From an uncultured Micrococcales bacterium (GTDB lineage: Bacteria; Actinomycetota; Actinomycetes; Actinomycetales; Microbacteriaceae), in contig CAITNA010000208.1 in assembly GCA_903893675.1 (NCBI GenBank), positions 1-6,024 of the forward strand: a stretch of 6,024 nucleotides of DNA, read 5' to 3'. Positions 1 to 3,682 of this stretch are shown in pieces; position 1 is the first letter of the stretch, and each line of letters opens with the position of its first letter. The notes beneath the pieces were generated by a model, which was not told the DNA's origin, ran no database searches, and saw nothing but the letters and a program-made list of their open reading frames with translations. Position numbers and translations under genes: made by a program.

Positions 1-35
1 CGCATTCATAAGTAGGTGGCGGTTGATTCTTGGCA

Positions 36-64
36 TTCACTAAGCCCAGGGTTCGTGCTAACCT
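36..64 (+). promoter_or_regulatory. Probable sigma-70-type promoter of the tRNA-Leu gene
   Basis: A -35-like hexamer TTCACT (36-41, four of six matches to TTGACA) is followed after exactly 17 bases by TAACCT (59-64), which fits the TAnnnT pattern of actinobacterial -10 boxes. This predicts a transcript start near 71 and a leader of about 10 bases before the mature tRNA, a usual arrangement for a tRNA gene. The assignment rests on hexamer match, spacing and position only. The rest of positions 1-80 shows no coding region that I can support. Confidence 0.45.
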
Positions 65-80
65 TGACCCTTGTTGTTCG

Positions 81-163
81 GTCCGGGTGGCGGAATGGTA
101 GACGCGCTAGCTTGAGGTGCTAGTCCTCGATAGAGGGTAGGGGTTCAAGTCCCCTTTCGGACA
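81..163 (+). tRNA. tRNA-Leu, anticodon GAG
   Basis: The sequence folds into a class II tRNA. The acceptor stem is GTCCGGG (81-87) with TTCGGAC (156-162), including two G-U pairs, and the discriminator base is A163. The anticodon stem CTAGC/GCTAG (107-111, 119-123) carries the loop TTGAGGT with anticodon GAG at 114-116, which reads CUC and CUU leucine codons. The long variable arm typical of tRNA-Leu is a CCTC/GAGG stem with a GATA loop (125-136). The T arm is AGGGG/CCCCT around TTCAAGT (139-155). The bases after 163 are CAA, so the 3' CCA is not encoded and must be added after transcription. The gene appears to be a single-tRNA unit, with its own promoter upstream and a terminator downstream. 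Confidence 0.97.
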
Positions 164-167
164 CAAA

Positions 168-182
168 GATCGGTCAACGATC
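168..182 (+). other. Small hairpin in the tRNA trailer
   Basis: GATCG (168-172) pairs perfectly with CGATC (178-182) across a five-base loop (GTCAA). It lies between the 3' end of the tRNA and the terminator. It has no T-run of its own, so it is not a terminator. It may affect 3' processing of the tRNA precursor or may be chance. Confidence 0.3.
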
Positions 183-189
183 GAAACGG

Positions 190-216
190 AAAGTCCCCAC
201 TTAGGTGGGGACTTTT
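190..216 (+). terminator. Rho-independent terminator after tRNA-Leu
   Basis: AAAGTCCCCAC (190-200) pairs without mismatch with GTGGGGACTTT (205-215) across a four-base TTAG loop. This gives an 11-bp GC-rich stem ending in TTTT (213-216). It sits 27 bases after the tRNA and should end its transcript. It also lies only 30 bases before the sirtuin start codon, so the sirtuin probably needs its own promoter or depends on read-through. Confidence 0.88.
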
Positions 217-221
217 ACACT
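216..221 (+). promoter_or_regulatory. Possible -10 box for the sirtuin-phosphatase unit
   Basis: TACACT fits TAnnnT and begins at the last T of the terminator. It would start transcription near 228, leaving a leader of about 19 bases before the ATG at 247. No convincing -35 element lies 16-18 bases upstream, where the terminator stem is, so this is a weak candidate. It is the best promoter match I see in the 83 bases between the tRNA and the sirtuin gene. Confidence 0.22.
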
Positions 222-246
222 TAAGGCAACTTCAAGAATCAGGGTC

Positions 247-1083
247 ATGTCGAACACGAATCCAAACGAGCTAACGGCAGCCGCTGCCTATGCCGTTGAT
301 TTCGCTCGACAAGAGCTAGCAGGCAAGAAGTTGTTTGTTTTGACCGGGGCTGGCATCTCAACTGATTCGGGCATCCCCGACTATCGCGGCGAGGGTCGCG
401 TGGCGCGTCACCCGATGACCTACGACGTTTTCATGGGTTCGGCCGAGGCAAGGGCGCGTTACTGGGCTCGAAGCTATGTCGGCTTCAGCCGCATCGAACT
501 GGCCAAGCCAAACGGTGGGCACTTCGCGATTGCTCGAGCCGAAGCGCGCATTGAGCAACTGGTCACTCAGAACGTTGATGGCCTGCACCAGGCTGCTGGG
601 GCTAAGCGCGTGATTGACCTGCACGGCCGACTCGATCGTGTGATATGCATGGGTTGCAGCAAGCTGCTCGCCCGTCGCGACATGGATGCGCTGCTAAGCA
701 CATTGAACCCGACCGTTCGCAAAGATGTCAGCATCGAATTCTCGCCTGATGGCGACGCCGAAGTCGAGGCAACAGCAGATTTCAAGGTTCCAAATTGTCC
801 GAGCTGTGGTGGATTATTGAAACCAGACGTCGTGTTCTTTGGTGAGAGCGTGCCGGCTGAACGTGCGTTGGCGGCGACTGAGGCTCTTGAGCGAGCAGGC
901 GCACTGCTGGTCGCAGGCACTTCGCTCACGGTGAACTCTGGATTGCGATTTGCAAAGTCTGCACACAAGGCTGGCAAGCCAGTCGTCATTGTCAACCTCG
1001 GCCCCACCAAGGCCGACGAACTTGCATCGATAAAGATCAATGCCGGCACCACCCCTGTTCTCGAAAGGCTTCTAATTGACTGA
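247..1083 (+). CDS. SIRT4-like (class II) sirtuin, NAD-dependent protein deacylase
   Basis: The predicted protein has 278 residues, a usual length for a bacterial sirtuin. Sirtuins use NAD to remove acyl groups from lysines, and some transfer ADP-ribose instead. The NAD-binding motif GAGISTDSGIPDYRG lies at 34-48, TQNVDGLH at 107-114, and the catalytic histidine in DLHG is H126. A zinc site is formed by C134/C137 and C184/C187. GTSLTVNSG (224-232) and VNLGPT (249-254) complete the Rossmann fold. RYWAR near 71-75, the PDG stretch before the second Cys pair, CGGLLKPDVVFFGE and the NLGPTKADEL segment closely resemble human SIRT4, which points to class II; this is a comparison from memory. No signal peptide is seen, so it should be cytoplasmic. 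ATG 247 was chosen because the frame upstream opens only at GTG 205 inside the terminator stem. The ribosome site is weak (AGGG only two bases before the ATG). The substrate is unknown. The gene overlaps the downstream phosphatase gene by 8 bases. Confidence 0.93.
   Translation: MSNTNPNELTAAAAYAVDFARQELAGKKLFVLTGAGISTDSGIPDYRGEGRVARHPMTYDVFMGSAEARARYWARSYVGFSRIELAKPNGGHFAIARAEARIEQLVTQNVDGLHQAAGAKRVIDLHGRLDRVICMGCSKLLARRDMDALLSTLNPTVRKDVSIEFSPDGDAEVEATADFKVPNCPSCGGLLKPDVVFFGESVPAERALAATEALERAGALLVAGTSLTVNSGLRFAKSAHKAGKPVVIVNLGPTKADELASIKINAGTTPVLERLLID
1063..1068 (+). promoter_or_regulatory. Ribosome binding site supporting the TTG start of the phosphatase gene
   Basis: GAAAGG lies seven bases before TTG 1076, inside the end of the sirtuin gene. 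It is the feature that decides the start: no ATG or GTG is available in frame before the catalytic RHG motif. Confidence 0.55.
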
Positions 1084-1681
1084 AACAATTTTGGGTTTGC
1101 TGCGTCACGGGCAAACCGATTGGAACATCGACTTTCGTCTGCAGGGTGTCACCGACATTCCGCTGAACGCAACCGGTTTGGCGCAGGCCGAAGCTGCAGG
1201 TCAAAAACTGGTTCGTGCCGACTGGGACTTCATCTGCTCATCGCCGCTTAGTCGCGCACGCGACACTGCGGCTATCGCAGCGACTCACCTCGGTTTCGAC
1301 GAGGTAGCAATCGAACACCTGCTTCTCGAGCGTTCATTCGGCGAGGCCGAGGGGCTCACCTACCCTGAATGGAAGCGCGATCATCCAAGTGGTGTGCCAC
1401 CGCAGGGCGAAACACTCGAGGCGCTTCGCGAGCGAGCTCATTTGCTTCTCGACCGAATTCTTGGCACCTACCGAGGTACTCGCGTGCTTGCGGTCACTCA
1501 TGGCGCAATGATTCGCAAACTGCTTCGAATTGCCAGCAACAACGAGCTGCCAGCCGAAGGTGAGCGCATCGGCAACACATCGTTGAACATTCTTCGCCAC
1601 GACGGCACCCACTGGACCGTGCAGAGCTACCGCCCGCAGTCGCTGGCAGACGGCGATCTCGGCCACACACCAAGCGTTTAG
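1076..1681 (+). CDS. Histidine phosphatase superfamily protein (phosphoglycerate mutase-like)
   Basis: The predicted protein has 201 residues and all the catalytic features of the superfamily. The motif LLRHGQTDWN (8-17) contains the phospho-accepting H11 and R10. SSPLSRARDTA (55-65) contains the phosphate-binding R60. The acid E85 lies in LERSFGEAEG, and the second histidine is H142 in VTHG. The fold removes phosphate from small molecules through a phosphohistidine intermediate. The single-domain size and FGEAEG segment fit the broad phosphatase branch that includes CobC (alpha-ribazole phosphate phosphatase) and actinobacterial glucosyl-3-phosphoglycerate phosphatase, rather than a glycolytic mutase, which is longer. 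The substrate cannot be assigned. The start is TTG 1076, supported by GAAAGG seven bases upstream. It overlaps the sirtuin gene by 8 bases, so translation is likely coupled. At the other end its TAG overlaps the stop of the convergent glycosyltransferase gene. Confidence 0.92.
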   Translation: MTETILGLLRHGQTDWNIDFRLQGVTDIPLNATGLAQAEAAGQKLVRADWDFICSSPLSRARDTAAIAATHLGFDEVAIEHLLLERSFGEAEGLTYPEWKRDHPSGVPPQGETLEALRERAHLLLDRILGTYRGTRVLAVTHGAMIRKLLRIASNNELPAEGERIGNTSLNILRHDGTHWTVQSYRPQSLADGDLGHTPSV

Positions 1682-1688
1682 AGCTTGG
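1670..1688. other. Inverted repeat covering both convergent stop codons
   Basis: CCAAGC (1670-1675) and GCTTGG (1683-1688) form a perfect 6-bp stem with a seven-base loop holding TAG of the + gene (1679-1681) and TAA of the - gene (1678-1680). The arms lie within the coding regions. No T-run follows on either strand, so it is not a canonical terminator. It is nevertheless the only stem I see where two transcription units collide, and it could serve as a weak bidirectional terminator. Confidence 0.3.
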
Positions 1689-2787
1689 CCAGTGCGGCAA
1701 CCAGTGCCTGCGCCGACTGCTTCCAGCTGAACTTCTCGGCCTGCTCGAGCGAATCTTTGCTCGCCTGGTTCCAAACCTTGGCCGAATCAAGTTCACGGAT
1801 GCGTGCTGCAAGCGCCTTGGCATCAGTGGCGGCAAAGTATTTCGCTGCCTGACCGCCGACCTCCTCGAAGATTTCGAGGTCGCTGACCACAACCGGAGTC
1901 GCCCGTTCCATAGCCTCGATAAGCGGGATGCCGAAACCTTCATCGAGCGAGGCACTCACCAGCGCGAATGCGTTGTCGAGCTGTGCGAGGTATTGCTCGT
2001 CGCTAACCCCACCAAAGAACTTGATGCGGCCAGCGGCTTTTCCGGCGAGAGCTGTGAGCTCTTGCTTGCGAGCATCCGAAATTCGACTGAGCAGGTGCAG
2101 TTCGAAATCTTCGAGCAGTTGCAACGCGCGAACTAATGTCTCTACATTCTTATAGCCCATGAACGAGCCCATGTAGACCAGGGCTATGTTGCCCGCACTG
2201 TATTTGCGAGACTTCGCAACCGGCTGGCTAGACCCGGCGTTGTAAACCACCGATACCGGCTTGTTGGTTAGGTGGTGCTTGCGAATCAGTTTTGCCGTGG
2301 TGTTTGAAACGGTCACTACCGCATCGGCACGATTCAAAACAAAACGCTGCGGCAAGTAGGTCAGGTGAAACAAGCGCCAGCCCAGTTTGATCAGCGGGCT
2401 GAAATCTGCCGGCGGAGTCTTGTGTCGGTAATAGATCAGATCGTGGAGGGTCAGCGCGACTTTGTATTTGCGGCCGCCGGTGCCCATGGTCTGCATCGGG
2501 CTGTAAACCAACTTCGCGCCAAGAGCGTTCAGCTTGCGGGCAATGCGCAACTCGGCAAGGGAGTCGGTTGGGTCATTGAGCTGCACGTGGGTGATGCCAT
2601 TTGGCAGGTGGTCGAGTTGGCGTGGGTCAGAGATGATTGCAACGACCTCATGGGTTTCGTGCAGGGCCCCGAGCAACCCAGCCGAAAAGCGAGAGATTCC
2701 ATCGTGGTGATTCACACGGATGTAGCGAGCATCGAAATAGAGAACGTTGCCGCCGATGAGCTGCTTCTTCGAACTGGTTTTAGGCAT
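1678..2787 (-). CDS. GT4-type glycosyltransferase (GT-B fold)
   Basis: The predicted protein has 369 residues, normal for GT4 retaining enzymes, which transfer a sugar from a nucleotide-sugar to an acceptor. The N-terminal half has the FDARYIR...DGISRF pattern (about 18-34) and TLHDLIYYRH (113-122). The linker before the second domain reads SVVYNAG. The donor domain has MGSFMGYKNVETLVRA (about 206-221) and the EX7E motif EGFGIPLIE (283-291), where the two glutamates are expected to bind the donor. No membrane segment or signal peptide is seen, so it probably acts on the cytoplasmic side. Donor and acceptor are unknown; a cell-envelope polysaccharide or glycolipid is a reasonable guess. ATG 2787 was preferred because GGGTGAG lies five bases upstream. 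GTG 2793 would add two residues but sits directly on that site. The start overlaps the hydrolase end by 8 bases, which makes this the last gene of the metH series. Confidence 0.9.
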   Translation of the reverse strand: MPKTSSKKQLIGGNVLYFDARYIRVNHHDGISRFSAGLLGALHETHEVVAIISDPRQLDHLPNGITHVQLNDPTDSLAELRIARKLNALGAKLVYSPMQTMGTGGRKYKVALTLHDLIYYRHKTPPADFSPLIKLGWRLFHLTYLPQRFVLNRADAVVTVSNTTAKLIRKHHLTNKPVSVVYNAGSSQPVAKSRKYSAGNIALVYMGSFMGYKNVETLVRALQLLEDFELHLLSRISDARKQELTALAGKAAGRIKFFGGVSDEQYLAQLDNAFALVSASLDEGFGIPLIEAMERATPVVVSDLEIFEEVGGQAAKYFAATDAKALAARIRELDSAKVWNQASKDSLEQAEKFSWKQSAQALVAALAKL

Positions 2788-3682
2788 CGCCACTCACCCA
2801 CTGCTCGATTGCAGCTGCAATCTGATCCGGAATTTCGTAGTGAGTCAGGTGGCCGACGTTCTCGAAAATCTTGAGCTCCGCGCGCGATTCGATGAGGGCA
2901 AACATCTCGCGCTGCTGCTTGATGCTGGTGATGTCATCCTGGGTGGCGACAAGCGCCAACACAGGAACGGCGAAAGAGTTGGCATAGTCTGCGACGCAAT
3001 TTGAGATAGATGCCGCATAGCCCTCGAGGGCAACGCGCCGCGATGCGAAGTCGTTGAAGTTCTCGTCGTGCTGGCCGTGGATCCACTTGCGCAGTTCGCG
3101 AAGCCGCGACTTGGTCATCAGAATGCTCATGCCGCGCACCATCGGCCAAGACTTGAGAACGCGATCGCCCGCATTCTCAGGTAGCGCCGCAGCCAAGGCG
3201 AAAAAGCCTTTGACCAGCAACGTGGTGGCTGCCTTCGGGCCTTTCAGAGCCGGGGCCGAAACCGGGTTTTCGAGAATCAGGCTGGCGATGGCATCGCTCT
3301 GCGCGGCGAAGCACGAAACCACGATGCTGCCAAACGAGTGACCGAGCAGGTGCGGTTTAGCCTTCAACTTCAGGCCCGCAATGAACTTGCCGACCCAGGC
3401 CGCATAATGCACGATGCTGTGATTCTGCGCGAATGGCTCAGATTGCCCGAAGCCAGGCAGGTCTGGGATGTAGACATCGAGAGTCGTGATGGCCCCGGCA
3501 ATCGCCTCGAGGCCGTGATGATTGCCTCTGTATCCGTGAATGAAGATGAGAGAGCCGAGCGACTTTTTGGCGCTGGCCTTGTAAAACCAATAAACGGTGT
3601 TCTCGCCGTCGATGACCATTTCGCGTCGCTCGCCGCGCGAACGGGCAAGTTCGGCGAGCTTCGCCTGAGGCAGTGAGGTCAT
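2780..3682 (-). CDS. Alpha/beta-fold hydrolase, function unassigned
   Basis: The predicted protein has 300 residues and the signature of the alpha/beta hydrolase fold. The oxyanion-hole motif is HGYRG (49-53). The segment DLPGFGQS (74-81) follows the third strand. The nucleophile elbow GHSFGS places Ser116 as the nucleophile. An acidic residue lies in TQDD (D249 or D250), and VGHLTH supplies His278. The triad looks complete. A cap region with helical character lies at about 145-230. No signal peptide is seen, so it is probably cytoplasmic. Substrates in this family range from esters to C-C bonds, and I cannot choose between them. Its ATG shares the four bases ATGA (3679-3682) with the metH stop codon, and no clear ribosome site precedes it. 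Translation is therefore probably coupled to metH. Confidence 0.9.
   Translation of the reverse strand: MTSLPQAKLAELARSRGERREMVIDGENTVYWFYKASAKKSLGSLIFIHGYRGNHHGLEAIAGAITTLDVYIPDLPGFGQSEPFAQNHSIVHYAAWVGKFIAGLKLKAKPHLLGHSFGSIVVSCFAAQSDAIASLILENPVSAPALKGPKAATTLLVKGFFALAAALPENAGDRVLKSWPMVRGMSILMTKSRLRELRKWIHGQHDENFNDFASRRVALEGYAASISNCVADYANSFAVPVLALVATQDDITSIKQQREMFALIESRAELKIFENVGHLTHYEIPDQIAAAIEQWVSGDA
2793..2799 (-). promoter_or_regulatory. Ribosome binding site of the glycosyltransferase gene
   Basis: On the minus strand GGGTGAG stands five bases before ATG 2787, within the last codons of the hydrolase gene. It favours the ATG over the GTG at 2793, which would overlap the site itself. Confidence 0.45.

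Noticed and set aside
64..69. TTGACC as a -35 element
   Set aside because: No -10-like sequence lies 16-18 bases downstream, where the tRNA itself begins; it overlaps the better -10 candidate TAACCT.
205..246. N-terminal extension of the sirtuin starting at GTG 205
   Set aside because: It would begin inside the 3' arm of the tRNA terminator and adds 14 residues with no family similarity; ATG 247 gives a normal sirtuin N-terminus.
567..1088. Minus-strand open frame of 173 codons antisense to the sirtuin
   Set aside because: The + strand frame carries every sirtuin motif; the antisense translation is serine/alanine/arginine-rich with no recognisable domain and is a shadow of codon bias.
1334..1955. 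Minus-strand open frames over the phosphatase and glycosyltransferase 3' ends
   Set aside because: They cross the convergent junction in frames other than the real genes and show low-complexity, arginine- or cysteine-rich sequence without domains.
2365..2874. Plus-strand open frame of 169 codons over the glycosyltransferase and hydrolase
   Set aside because: It is antisense to two genes with clear catalytic motifs and resembles no family that I recognise.
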